A stretch of DNA of 30,351 bases from positions 1 to 30,351 of the forward strand of contig JADJQF010000013.1 of NCBI GenBank assembly GCA_016712885.1, in the 5' to 3' direction. This document shows, piece by piece, positions 9,455-18,686 of the stretch (positions within the stretch are counted from its first letter, which is position 1; each line of letters starts with the position of its first letter). Made by a program: the position numbers and the translations under genes. This DNA comes from Candidatus Flexicrinis proximus. GTDB lineage: Bacteria > Chloroflexota > Anaerolineae > Aggregatilineales > Phototrophicaceae. Under the pieces are notes generated by a model. That model did not search any database. It saw only the letters and a program-made list of their open reading frames with translations, and was not told the DNA's origin.

Positions 9455-10453
9455 GTGCGTATCCAATCGTTGCCCCGTTTTCTGCTTGTCCTCATCGTGA
9501 TGACTTGTCTCGCCTCTATCGCTTCCGCGCAGGCTGCGCCGGTGTGCGGCGTACCGGGGACACCCGCCTGCACGCCAACCCCACGGCCGACGGACCTGCC
9601 GACCACGCCGCCGACTCAGGCGCCTGCCGAACAGCCCGCTCAACCGACCGCCGCACCGACCACGCTCCCGACCCCGACCGAAGCGCCGCTCATCCCGCTG
9701 CCGACCACCGGCCCGTGCGTGGCGGCTCCCGCCGGCAACTTCCGTGTCAACGTCCGCGACTGGCCCGGCGAGTCGGGCGAGATTGTCGACGTGCTGTCGC
9801 CGGACGACGTCGTTCCAGCCCGCGGGCATGTCAAAGTCTTTGACGGTCGCACCGGCTGGACTGCGACGGACGGCGGCTTTATCTCCGAGCCCGCGCTGCG
9901 CTTCGGCGGCGAAGATTGCGACGCCCTGCCGGTGGTAGACGTGCCTGCCGGTACTGCGCCATTCGTGCTGACCAACGACGCCGATGAAGACGGCGACCCC
10001 GACACCGTGCTCGTCCTGCGCGCGCCGGACAGCGGCGAGACGTCTGACGACGACATTTGCATCGAATACCCGTATCGCAACCCGCATGGCGGCGGCGGCA
10101 CGATCTGTCTGCCGTTCGACATCACCGGCACGGCGGTCGTCTGCATCGACGGCCACTGTGTGGTCGTCGAAGGCGGCGGCGCTGCCCATGAGCCGGAATT
10201 CCACATCGCCGACGGTGTGGTTCTGCCACCGGTCGATGACGATGGCATCGCGGGAAGCCGCCTGATCGTGGCCTTCCCTGGCATCGGCGAAACCCAGGGC
10301 AACGTCTACCACGGGCCATTCGACCCCGATATCTGCATCGAACACTCGGTCGCTAACCCGTGGGGCGGCGTCGCTACTATGTGTATTTCGGCGGACGTTG
10401 GCGGCGGCGACGTGTACTGTCAGGACGGCCACTGCGTCTCCGTCCTGGACTGA
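9455..10453 (+). CDS. Secreted SH3-domain protein with a duplicated four-cysteine module
   Basis: This intact 332-residue protein starts at GTG 9455, with GGAG ten bases upstream. Residues 1-26 form a Sec signal peptide (LLVLIVMTCLASIASAQA). Residues 40-87 are a Thr/Pro-rich linker typical of exported proteins, and 88-155 resemble a bacterial SH3 domain (NFRVNVRDWPGESGEIVDVL; WTATDGGFISEPALRF). Residues 174-184 hold an Asp-rich stretch (NDADEDGDPD) that could bind calcium. The C-terminal half contains two related modules with exactly matching cysteine spacing, C-x15-C-x11-C-x4-C (Cys 202/218/230/235 and 294/310/322/327). They share ICIE, NP-GG and DGHCV. I do not recognise the module. It probably acts at the cell surface, perhaps binding wall or extracellular ligand; the function is unknown. 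The gene stands alone. Confidence 0.85.
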   Translation: MRIQSLPRFLLVLIVMTCLASIASAQAAPVCGVPGTPACTPTPRPTDLPTTPPTQAPAEQPAQPTAAPTTLPTPTEAPLIPLPTTGPCVAAPAGNFRVNVRDWPGESGEIVDVLSPDDVVPARGHVKVFDGRTGWTATDGGFISEPALRFGGEDCDALPVVDVPAGTAPFVLTNDADEDGDPDTVLVLRAPDSGETSDDDICIEYPYRNPHGGGGTICLPFDITGTAVVCIDGHCVVVEGGGAAHEPEFHIADGVVLPPVDDDGIAGSRLIVAFPGIGETQGNVYHGPFDPDICIEHSVANPWGGVATMCISADVGGGDVYCQDGHCVSVLD

Positions 10454-10458
10454 TCCGG

Positions 10459-10545
10459 GAGGCGATGGCGCCATCGCCTCACAATCGCAGGGCAGGAGTC
10501 GAGGGGCGCAAGCCCCTCGCGGAGATGTGGAGGTAGCGCCCCCAC
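10459..10545 (+). repeat. Extragenic multi-hairpin repeat, copy 1
   Basis: It lies in the convergent gap after the SH3 gene. A perfect 22-bp palindrome (10459-10480) is followed by ACAATCGCAG (a half of module C), module A (10501-10518, GAGGGGC-GCAA-GCCCCTC) and module B (10527-10545, related to GTGGAGGCAGCGCCTCCAC, with one wobble and one mismatch). The order C-A-B matches the other copies. Confidence 0.85.
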
Positions 10546-10566
10546 GAACCAACTGCATATCAGCCT

Positions 10567-11529
10567 CTAAAGGCCGAGTTCCTCCAGTACCCGTACGAGA
10601 TTGCCGCGTGCCCAATCGGTGATCTCGTGCGTTTCGTACTGCCGGAAGTCGTCCTCGATCACCATGATCAGGTACAAGTACAAGTCATACAGGGAACGCC
10701 GCAACCGCCGAGCAGACGTGTCGAGGACCGCCTTGCCATAACCCTCGCCGAACGCCGACGCGTCAGAGTATTCGCGGAAATTTAGCTCTATCAACGGGTC
10801 GCCCCACAGTGCGCGCTCGAAGTCGATGATGCCGTTAATCTCCCCGCTGGCCGGATCGACGAAGACATTCCCGTCCCACAGGTCCCAGTGAACAAGCCAC
10901 GGCACACTCACCTCGTCAAGGCAGTCGAAGTGGCGCACAGCGCCCTCGTACAGCGCGTCGGCGGCCCTGGGCAGCGCCGCGCCGATCTCACGGCCATCGC
11001 TCAGGACGTCGCGCAGCAGGCTGTCGAACGCGGCGCGCCACGTCGGGAACTGTGTATTGCCCAGGAGGCCGAACGTCTCGCCGGGGATGGCGCTGATCTC
11101 GCGCACGAAGCGGCCGAGTTTCCGGTCGATTGAGGTCTGGATGCTGCTGGAAAGCGCATCGCGGACGGTGTGGAGCGGCACGCCCTCCACGAATTCCATG
11201 ATGAAATACGGACTGGGCAGCAGGATCTGCGTGTCGTCGAAGGCTATGACCTCCGGCACCGGGACCGACGTTTTGCCGCGGACAAGCCGCAGCGCCTCAA
11301 CCTCGGCGCGCATGATGCCGCGCTCATAGCGCAGCACGCGGACCGGCGGCGGCGGCGCGATCTTCACGACAAACCGCCGCTCGTCCGCCAGGTCGAGGCG
11401 GTAAGCGGCGCTGAAAAATCCACCGGTGAGCTCGGTGGACGAGCGCAGGACGCCATCGCGGAAATGTGCTGCCACGATCGCCTGTGCCGTTTCGAATGTG
11501 AGCTGAGTTTTCGACGCGCTTTGCATCAT
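10567..11529 (-). CDS. Aminoglycoside-phosphotransferase-fold kinase (APH family)
   Basis: This intact 320-residue protein has the APH/choline-kinase fold. An N-lobe (residues about 35-60, LTGGFFSAAYRLDL then RFVVKIA, supplying the ATP-binding lysine) precedes the Brenner motif VHWDLWDGNVFVD (213-225; catalytic Asp216, metal-binding Asn221) and the DFG-equivalent IIDFERALWGDP (234-245, Asp236). Such enzymes phosphorylate small hydroxyl compounds with ATP. The family covers antibiotics, homoserine, choline, macrolides and sugars, so resistance cannot be claimed. It is alone on the minus strand and divergent from the EamA gene at 11695. A -10-like TATACT (minus strand, 11555-11560) lies about 25 bases upstream of the start. 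Two adjacent ATGs (11529, 11526) are possible starts. Confidence 0.88.
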   Translation of the reverse strand: MMQSASKTQLTFETAQAIVAAHFRDGVLRSSTELTGGFFSAAYRLDLADERRFVVKIAPPPPVRVLRYERGIMRAEVEALRLVRGKTSVPVPEVIAFDDTQILLPSPYFIMEFVEGVPLHTVRDALSSSIQTSIDRKLGRFVREISAIPGETFGLLGNTQFPTWRAAFDSLLRDVLSDGREIGAALPRAADALYEGAVRHFDCLDEVSVPWLVHWDLWDGNVFVDPASGEINGIIDFERALWGDPLIELNFREYSDASAFGEGYGKAVLDTSARRLRRSLYDLYLYLIMVIEDDFRQYETHEITDWARGNLVRVLEELGL

Positions 11530-11694
11530 GTTCCTGTAGGTTTTTCCCTCGCGCAGTATAACGCGTCCTATACGGATTCAGGAGGTCCCATGATTGGTCT
11601 GCCCGGAATGGGGCATAGTGGACGGGGACAACGCGCGCAATATGAGTTAGATTGAATCCATATCCAGTAACACACGAACGATAAGGGAGCAATC

Positions 11695-12598
11695 ATGCCG
11701 TTTTTGGGCGAATTGGCGGCGTTAGGCACGTCGTTGTGTTTTTCGTTCGGCTCGGTGATGTTCACGAATGCCGGCCGCATGATCGGCGCGGCGCTCGTCA
11801 ACCGCATGCGCCTGCTGATGGCCCTTGCTGGTCGTGATGCTCTGGCACGCGCTCACCTATGGCCAGGTGCTTCCCTTCGACGCGGCGCCGGAGCGCTGGT
11901 TCTGGCTGGGCGTGTCAGGCCTCGTCGGCTTTGTGCTCGGCGATGCGTTTCTGTTTCAGTCCTTCGTGATGATCGGTCCGCGCCTGGCGATGCTGATGAT
12001 GGCGCTGGCACCAGTACTGGGTTCGGTGCTGGCAGCCGTCTTCCTCAAAGAGTCGCTCGTGCCGATGGAGCTTCTCGGCATTGGCGTAACACTGGCGGGG
12101 ATCGTCGTTGTGATCTCCGAACGCCGCGGCAGACGCGAAGATGCCCCTGCCGATAACCGGCGCTATCTGATCGGCCTGCTGTGCGGCCTTGGCGCGGCCG
12201 TAGGACAGGCCGGGGGTCTGATTCTGAGTAAGTTAGGGCTGGCCGGCGACTTCCCGGCGCTCTCTGGCAACGTCATTCGGCTTCTGGCGGCTGTGTTGGC
12301 GATCTGGGCGATTGCGGTAGTCAACCGGCAGGTGTTCAGCAGTATTCGCGCCGTGCGGGCCGCGCCCCGCGCCGTGCTGTTGATGAGCGGTGGCGTGATC
12401 CTCGGTCCGGTGCTGGGAGTCTGGCTGTCGCTCGTCGCGGTGCAAAACACCAACGTCGGTGTCGCGTCCACGCTCTCGTCGCTGATGCCGATCTTCCTGA
12501 TCCCGATCAGTTACTTCGCCTTCGGGGAACGCGTAACCCGCCAGGCGGTCATCGGTACGGTACTCGCCTTCGTCGGGATGGTCGTGCTGTTTCTCTAG
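11695..12598 (+). CDS. EamA/DMT-superfamily transporter (one frameshift)
   Basis: The gene encodes about 300 residues with some ten hydrophobic segments in two EamA halves. It opens PFLGELAALGTSLCFSFGSV after AAGGGAG. One extra C in the run at about 11821-11823 shifts the frame; the reading then resumes with LLVVMLWHALTYGQVLPFDA and runs to 12598. A typical first-half end is LGIGVTLAGIVVVISERR, and the second half has AAVGQAGGLILSKLGL and NVGVASTLSSLMPIFLIPIS. Drug/metabolite exporters of this family move small metabolites or amino acids across the inner membrane. The substrate is unknown. Confidence 0.88.
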
Positions 12599-12616
12599 CG
12601 CCGCCTATTCGCCATC

Positions 12617-12671
12617 AGGGAGTCGAGAGGGTTAGCACCCTCTCGCGGAGGCGTGGAGGCAGCGCCTCCAC
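12617..12671 (+). repeat. Extragenic multi-hairpin repeat, copy 2
   Basis: It lies in the convergent gap between the EamA gene and the protease. Module A here is GAGAGGGT-TAGC-ACCCTCTC (12625-12644): different stem bases from copy 1 but full pairing, which is compensatory change. Module B (12653-12671, GTGGAGGCAGCGCCTCCAC) is perfect. The linker CTCGCGGAGGCG is conserved. Confidence 0.9.
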
Positions 12672-12692
12672 CAACAGAGTGAATTGCCTCCG

Positions 12693-14696
12693 TTAGTTGT
12701 CGAGCGTGAACGCCCGCGCCGTCGACTGTACTTGGGTGACGCTCAGGCTGTTTCGGCCCTGCACGACGAAACTGTACGCACCGTCTACCGCGCCGCCGCT
12801 GAAGGCCGACAGGTCTGCGCTGATCGCGCACGGATCGGCGGCGCAGGCGGACGCGTAGGCCATCCACGCGGTTTTGATACTGGTGCCATTGTGCTTGACC
12901 CGTACCCGATACTCGTCGACACGTGCGTCCCCCGTGAACTGCGCTTGCAGAAGGGTCCCTGTTAGAACGGCTCCGTCCGCGGGCGCCGTTACCGCGATGC
13001 TTGCCGGCATCAGGTCAATTGCGAACACGTTCTTGCCGCTCTTGGCAATCACTGTCCCCGAGCCGTTCTTTCCGGCAACCCACCACTTATAGGCCGCGCT
13101 TTGTCCCACTTCCAGCCAAGCGCGATCAGGTCCGGCGTGGCGCTGCACGTTCCTCCAGTACAGGCCGCCGAGGTCACCGTGATTGATAATTTGTCAGGGC
13201 GGCCGATCTGTTTTACCCGCAGTTTATAGCTGGCCGCGTTGGCGGACTCCGGACCACTGGAACGTCGGCAGGCCGCTGCTCAGCACGGCGTTCTGCTCAG
13301 GTGAGATCAGCGTGATCGCATCGACCGGCGTCCCTTGCGTCAATCTGAGGCTGAAACCGTTGGCGGTTGCGCTCAACACTTCGATGCTGATGTCGTGGGT
13401 GACATCCGTGAACGTCTCGCCCGGCGTCCAGGCTGAATCGAGGTTATACGATGCGCTATCGTTTACGCCGCCGGCCAGCCATGCGACTTCGTTGCGGCTG
13501 GGGTTCACAGAGTAAATTGTCACCACATTGGTCGGCGCGCCAAGCGGCTGGTAGTCGCTGTTGAAGCCGCCGCTGGTTCCCTTGTGAACCTCGATCGAAT
13601 ACAGCTGCGACGTGCCGGGGATCGGGATGAACGCGGCGTAGTAGTTAGGCGTCGAGGGCAGCAGCCAATCGTCGATCGTGATCGTCGCGCTGCTGTTTGC
13701 CGGCAGCGAGAACTGGCGTTCGGCCGGGATGAACCCGAGCTGCTGATAGTGGTAGGCGTTACTCGGCTTGCCGACGTATCCGAACGGTGCCTGCGAAAAC
13801 TCGAAGAAACTGTCGCTCATCAGATCCCACGGATTGTCGTAGGCGTCACCGTCGCCATCGCTGTTGTTGCTGTGCGGCATGCCGTATGAGTGACCGATCT
13901 CATGGGCGATAACATAGTGCTGGAGAATGGCCCAACTGGGCAGCCACAGGAGTCGCTGCCTGCCGCCATTGTATCGGTAGCCGCCACGGGCGAAATTGCT
14001 GCCGCCGGCGCCGTCGAACATGCCGCTGTTCAGCACAACGCCAATGTTATAAGCGAACGCGCCGGTCGCGACGCCATGTGCCGCCGCGCAGTCGTTCAGG
14101 TAGACCTCAAACACAGCGTCCAGCCCGGACTGCGTGATGATGTTGGTGTAATAGCTCTTGTTGTGGCCGATATTGACCCAGTCGTACACTGCCGTGCTGG
14201 TTGTGGTGATCCCGTGCGAAACCGCCGACCAGTACGCGCCAATCCCGTAAGAGGTGGTTCCCGTCATCGTCTGGACAGTGGCCAGGCTGGCCGGCGTCGT
14301 GGCGATATCGTTGAACTTGCACAACAGGAATTTCCAGTCGACTGTGCCGACCGGATCAGCCGTGAACCAGCGCGGCGCATCGATGGGGCGGATGGCGGCT
14401 GCCGTCGTCTGGCCGTCGCGCGTCGGCAGGCCGCGCAGGATTTCGACCGCTGTTTCCTGTATGGCGAATATCCCGCCGGCCTCCGCCAGCACCGCATCAG
14501 GTATGATCACCGGCACAAGCTGACCGTCAAACGTCGTAAGCGTAAAGTCGCGCGTAACGCTGCCATCGGGGTGGTCGTTATAGGCGATACCTAGCACGCC
14601 GCTCATATTCGAAGGTGTAGCCTGCGCGTTGGATATCCCAACGGTGAGGACGATGCACAACAGCGTTAGCAATAACCCCTCGAAACGGCGGAACAT
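12693..14696 (-). CDS. Secreted metzincin-type metalloprotease with C-terminal Ig-like repeats (frameshifted)
   Basis: A secreted protease of about 665 residues. Start ATG 14696 (MFRRFEGLLLTLLCIVLTVG, then ISNAQA) gives a signal peptide; the upstream extension to 14810 looks non-coding. The zinc site HEIGHSYGMPH is at residues 265-275 (His265, Glu266, His269, His275), and the Met-turn DLMSDS follows with Met293. The two together define a metzincin. The catalytic part continues to about residue 455. A frameshift near 13247 and another near 13125 lead into two Ig/fibronectin-like segments (LISPEQNAVLSSGLPTFQWS; ITVTSAACTGGTCSATPD; then SIAVTAPADGAVLTGTLLQA) ending at 12693. An Asp-rich stretch (SDGDGDAYD) after the zinc site may bind calcium. 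The MEROPS family is not certain; M6, M11 or M43-like are possible. It probably degrades external protein to feed the peptide importers nearby. Confidence 0.8.
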
Positions 14697-14810
14697 ACCT
14701 GCACCTCTCAGAACACCGGGCGACCTGTGATGTGGCCGCTTTTCCTTATGATAAGAGGGTGCGTGTTCTGAGCAGTGATAAATTGCCGAACCCTTACAGA
14801 ACCACAACAC

Positions 14811-14850
14811 AAAAAACCGCTGCGGGATGACTTCCCGGCAGCGGTCTTTT
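14811..14850 (-). terminator. Rho-independent terminator of the alpha/beta hydrolase gene
   Basis: ACCGCTGC (14816-14823) pairs with GCAGCGGT (14838-14845), with an inner GGGA/TCCC. On the minus strand the stem is followed by six T residues (A tract 14811-14816). It lies 20 bases after the hydrolase stop. The T-rich other side (TCTTTTT) could make it bidirectional. Confidence 0.85.
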
Positions 14851-14867
14851 TAGACAATTCGAAGCCG

Positions 14868-15737
14868 TTAGCGGCTTAGGTAATTCAGCACAATGCTGTT
14901 AAACATGTCAGGTTCGAGGAACATCGCAAAATGTCCGATATTGGGCATCAGGGTCAGTTCGGCGTTGGGGATGAGCGCGGCCATCTCGAAGTTATGTTCG
15001 GGGTAGATCGCTTCCTCGTCCCACCCGTCGAGGATCAGCACCTCGTTCGGGATGCCCATCATCTGCTCTTCAGTGAACTGCGGCTCGGTCGCCCACATAT
15101 TGCCGATGTTGTTCAGGAATGCCTCGAAGCCATCCGGATTGGGCGACAGGCGGACGTAGTCGGTCGCGGCCTGCTCAATGTAAGCGTTGAAGGTGGCGCT
15201 GTCGCCGATGGTGTCGGCACGCACGCCTTCAGGGATGTAGTTCGCGCCATAGGCAACCAGCTTGTTCAGCCGTTCGGGATGGTTGATAGCGATGTCCAGC
15301 CCGATGATGCCGCCGTCGCTCCAGCCCACGATGCTGGCCGACTCGATCTCCAGATAATCCATCAGCGCCAGCACATCCGAGGCCATCAGCGCATAGCCGA
15401 TCGGCGTCTCGGTCACTGTCGACCGGCCATGACCGCGGCTGTCGACTGCGATCACCGTAAAGTACTCCGCGAACGCCGGGATCTGGTTGGCAAAATAGTC
15501 GGCGTTACCCAGGCCGCCGTGCAGCAGGATCAGCGGTTCGCCTTCGCCATACACGGCATAGTACATCTCGATATCGTTGACCGGCGCCATGCCGCTCTCG
15601 ACCGGCTCCGGCAGTTCGCCCATGACGACTGGATTGTCCGGGTTCTCCGTCTGGGCAAAAGTGACGGATACCAGACCGAGCGCCGCGATCAGCAGCGCAG
15701 CCAAAACTAACCTCGTGAAGACTCGCGAGACGTGCAT
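14868..15737 (-). CDS. Secreted alpha/beta hydrolase
   Basis: An intact protein of 289 residues with a signal peptide (residues 1-29, LVLAALLIAALGLVSVTFAQ). The fold is clear: oxyanion region LILLHGGLGNADYF (69-82), strand and turn TVIAVDSRGHGRS (94-106), nucleophile elbow GWSDGG (Ser140), acid in LDGWDEEAIYP (Asp240 probable) and catalytic His269 in NIGHFAMF. It hydrolyses an ester, amide or C-C bond outside the membrane, but the substrate cannot be told from sequence. It follows the aldose epimerase on the same strand with a 61-base gap, possibly as one transcript ending at the 14811 terminator. AGGAGAGG lies just upstream of the ATG. Confidence 0.9.
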   Translation of the reverse strand: MHVSRVFTRLVLAALLIAALGLVSVTFAQTENPDNPVVMGELPEPVESGMAPVNDIEMYYAVYGEGEPLILLHGGLGNADYFANQIPAFAEYFTVIAVDSRGHGRSTVTETPIGYALMASDVLALMDYLEIESASIVGWSDGGIIGLDIAINHPERLNKLVAYGANYIPEGVRADTIGDSATFNAYIEQAATDYVRLSPNPDGFEAFLNNIGNMWATEPQFTEEQMMGIPNEVLILDGWDEEAIYPEHNFEMAALIPNAELTLMPNIGHFAMFLEPDMFNSIVLNYLSR

Positions 15738-15798
15738 CAGACCTCTCCTTCAAGCTGTACCTGGCGGTTGCGAGATTGTAACGCCCCAAGCCAGCGCG

Positions 15799-16702
15799 TC
15801 AAGCAACCGTGATGCGGCAGCTCCCGCGCCGTGTCTCGCCTGGCGCCAGCACGAAAACCCCCGATCCGCGGATGCCCGCCTCGTCCAGCGCGAATCCGTT
15901 GCTGGCGTTGGTCATCGGCTCGACGGCGAAAAACGGTTTCCCCAGCGGCGCGTAGATTAACCAGTGCGCGAAAATGGGGTCGGCAGAAAACACGACACTT
16001 ACGGCGCGGTCCGTGAACGTCAGGCGCACCGGTTCGCCGGGGTAGGGGGGTGGTCAGCAGGTCGTTCAGCTCGCCATCCGGGAGCGCGCGCGGATTGCGG
16101 AAGTCGAGCCGCGGCACAATCGGGACCGGCGCCTTTACGGCCAGAAAATTCACGAGGTCGAACTGCTCGGTGCACGGGATTTGCACGATCGGCGCGCGTG
16201 CTGGCCGGACGAAATAGGGGTGATGTCCGAATCCCGCCGGAAACGGCCGCGAGTCGAGGTTGGTCAGCGCCAGCTCCCAGACAAAGCCGCGCCGTCCAGC
16301 TGGTAGCTAACGTCGGCCCTGAAGGCGAACGGCCAGTTGATGTTCTCTTGCGTTCGGCTGTCGAGCGTCATGCGGATCGCCGTCGCCGACGCCTCTGTGA
16401 CCGTAAAAGCATCGTCCGCGGACGTCGCCGTGCCGGGCGGTCCCGTCGTCTTGAGTGACGGCCAGCTGGTGGCTCTTTCCGCCGAAGTTCAGGCGGCCGC
16501 CGCCGATGCGGTTGCACCACGGCAGCATGATAAAGCTCGAACAGTTGCTCGAATTGCCGTAGTCCGCCGGGGCGGTCGGACGCAGAATATCGACCCACGC
16601 GCCGCCGGAATTGACACGCCCAAATGCGATCGACGCGCCCGTCTCCGGCAGTATGCCAGCCTTCCAGTATTCGTTTTCCAGTGCGTGTACGCTGTGGCTC
16701 AT
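15799..16702 (-). CDS. Aldose 1-epimerase (galactose mutarotase family), frameshifted
   Basis: Start ATG 16702 (MSHSVHALENEYWKAGILPE) has a purine-rich GGGGGATCAGG upstream. The first segment reads SFIMLPWCNRIGGGRLNFGG and then TARHGDVRGRCF. A second, in another frame, holds AGFGHHPYFVRPARAPIVQI (family motif G-HPYF). The last holds FAHWLIYAPLGKPFFAVEPM and TNASNGFALDEAG (the EPMT glutamate is the likely catalytic base), ending RRGSCRITVA at 15799. At least three indels (near 16430, 16290 and 16045) separate these parts. The enzyme interconverts alpha and beta anomers of aldoses in the cytoplasm. It is divergent from the importer at 16915, sharing a 212-base control region. Confidence 0.82.
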
Positions 16703-16723
16703 CCTGATCCCCCTGACTGCGGC

Positions 16724-16739
16724 CTGTACCATTGTACAG
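16724..16739. promoter_or_regulatory. Perfect inverted repeat upstream of the epimerase start
   Basis: CTGTAC-CATT-GTACAG is a perfect 6-4-6 palindrome 22 bases upstream of the epimerase ATG, in the gap between divergent genes. It could be a regulator site. It also fits CTGT-N8-ACAG, but one occurrence can be chance. Confidence 0.3.
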
Positions 16740-16914
16740 CGTCTACAGCGCGACTCTGTCCTGTCGTGGCAGCCGGTCTCGCCAGCCCTCATGAAGCCAT
16801 ACTTATTGAATTTTCGTTGGATTTTCCGAATTGGACCGCTTTGTCTTGGCGTGCAGCGTTTCGGGCATGATATAACTAATGACGCCGATTTAGGTGATTT
16901 CTGAGGAGAGTACC

Positions 16915-18657
16915 GTGAACCGTAATATTGCACGTTGGCTGTTGGCTATTGGGGTAGCCGCCGCCTTGATGGTCGCGCCAGTCATGGCGCAGGATCTCCT
17001 TGGCGCTGGCGAAGGCCAGCCGGTCATTTGGGGCAACTTCGGCGGCGATATCGCCACCACCAATCCGATTCTGGTCAATGACGGCAGTTCTGCCGATGTC
17101 GTTGCCCGCATTTACCCGGTGTTCATTGGCACCGATCCCGAGTCTGGCCTGGAAACCCCCGGCGCCGCTCGCTCGCTTGCGACTGACTGGTCGTACAGCG
17201 AAGATGGTACTGTTCTGACCTTCACGCTCCGTGACGACTGGACCTGGAGCGATGGCACCCCCATCACCAGCGCCGATGTTAAGTACGCCTACGACGCGAT
17301 CATGAGCGGCGAAGTCGACACCCCGATTGGCTCGTTCCTGACCACCGTCGCTTCACTGGAAGCCCCCGATCCGACCACCGTCGTTGTGACCTTCACCACT
17401 GCGGACTGCACGGCGGTTTCCGTCGCGGCTAACATCCCGGTTGTTCCGTCGCACTACTACCAGACTCTCTACCCGACCTTCGCCGAAATGACGACGGAAA
17501 ATCCGGCCAATCTGAACCCCGAAGTCACCGCCGGAGCGTTCAAGTTCGCCAACTTCCGCGCCGGTGAACAGGTCACCCTGCTGGCCGACCAGAATTACCC
17601 GGACAGCCCTGCCGGCTTCGTTGTCCCTGAAGGTTTTGTCTACAAGACCGTCGCTGATCAGCTCGTCGAGTTTGAGCAGTTCCTGAACGGCCAGATCACC
17701 TATTCGCAGGCCCCGGAAGACCGTGAAGACGAAGCCCGTGAGCGCGCTGCCAATGGCGAATTCACGCTGCTGGATCGTCCGTCGACCGGTTGGCAAATCC
17801 TCCTCTTCAACCTCGCCAATCCCGCTAACCCGCAGGCCGGTCTGGACGAAGAAGGCAATCAGATTGCACAGGACCCGCACCCAATCCTCAGCAGCCTGAA
17901 CGTCCGCCAGGCCATCACCCATGCCATTGACCATGCCGCCCTCAATGTCGGCGCATTCAGCGACTCCGGCATCCCCGTCGGCGGCCCAATGCTTCCGCAG
18001 TCGTGGGCCTATAACGCCAATATCGCCCCCTACGAATACGATCCGGCCCTGTCGATCCAACTGCTCGAAGAAGCTGGTTGGGTGGACGACGATGGCAGCA
18101 TCGAGACCCCGCGCGTTGCCACCGATGCCGTCGGCACGGTCGCCGCTGGCACTCCGCTCAACATCGTTCTGACCACCTTCACCGGCAACCTGTCGGTCGA
18201 CAGCAGCTCGGTCCTCATTCAGGATCAGCTCAAGCAGGTCGGTATCGGTGTCACCCTCGATATCATCGAGTTCAGCCCGATGCTCGACAAGCTCGTCGGC
18301 CAGACCTACGACATGCTGATGGTCTTCTGGGGTGTCACCCCGACCGCGCCGCAGGACATGTACGACCAGCTCGCGCTGGAAGCCGACATCCCGGGCGCAG
18401 GCTTCAACACCGGCTCGTTCGCCAATCCGGAGTTCGATGCCCTGATGAAGGAAGCCCGCTCGCTCCCCGGCTGCGATCAGGAAGCCCGCAAGGCGCTCTA
18501 CGATCAGGCTCAGGAGATCATCCACGCCGAAGTCCCGTACTACCTGGTCAACACCTCGATCGTCCCGGTGATCGTCCAGAGCAGCGTCGAGAACTTCGAT
18601 CCCAAGACCAACAGCACGATCTGGAATCTGCCCGCGTGGTCGATTCGCCCGCAGTAA
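16915..18657 (+). CDS. ABC importer solute-binding protein, family 5 (oligopeptide/dipeptide type)
   Basis: This intact protein of 580 residues is the usual size for SBP_bac_5. GTG 16915 is preferred to the in-frame GTG at 16894 because GAGGAGAG precedes it and the signal peptide (NRNIARWLLAIGVAAALMVA, then PVMAQ) begins there. Typical family segments follow: SLATDWSYSEDGTVLTFTLR, WTWSDGTPITSADVKYAYDA, the hinge region RQAITHAIDHAAL, and YDPALSIQLLEEAGW near the C-terminal lobe. It binds a peptide, nickel-chelate or other organic solute outside the membrane and hands it to the permeases at 18929 and 20009. There is no lipobox cysteine at the cleavage site, so membrane tethering is not evident. 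It has no frameshift, unlike most neighbours. Confidence 0.93.
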   Translation: MNRNIARWLLAIGVAAALMVAPVMAQDLLGAGEGQPVIWGNFGGDIATTNPILVNDGSSADVVARIYPVFIGTDPESGLETPGAARSLATDWSYSEDGTVLTFTLRDDWTWSDGTPITSADVKYAYDAIMSGEVDTPIGSFLTTVASLEAPDPTTVVVTFTTADCTAVSVAANIPVVPSHYYQTLYPTFAEMTTENPANLNPEVTAGAFKFANFRAGEQVTLLADQNYPDSPAGFVVPEGFVYKTVADQLVEFEQFLNGQITYSQAPEDREDEARERAANGEFTLLDRPSTGWQILLFNLANPANPQAGLDEEGNQIAQDPHPILSSLNVRQAITHAIDHAALNVGAFSDSGIPVGGPMLPQSWAYNANIAPYEYDPALSIQLLEEAGWVDDDGSIETPRVATDAVGTVAAGTPLNIVLTTFTGNLSVDSSSVLIQDQLKQVGIGVTLDIIEFSPMLDKLVGQTYDMLMVFWGVTPTAPQDMYDQLALEADIPGAGFNTGSFANPEFDALMKEARSLPGCDQEARKALYDQAQEIIHAEVPYYLVNTSIVPVIVQSSVENFDPKTNSTIWNLPAWSIRPQ

Positions 18658-18686
18658 TTCACTAGAGGCTGTTATGGACTTAGTTT

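Noticed and set aside
9434..10615. Minus-strand open frame of 393 codons opposite the SH3 gene
   Set aside because: Low-complexity Arg/Ala/Gly-rich shadow; the plus strand has the signal peptide and SH3 domain.
16724..16739. CTGT-N8-ACAG considered as a LexA box
   Set aside because: It fits the gamma-proteobacterial consensus, which is not expected here, and the neighbouring gene is a sugar epimerase; kept only as an unexplained palindrome.
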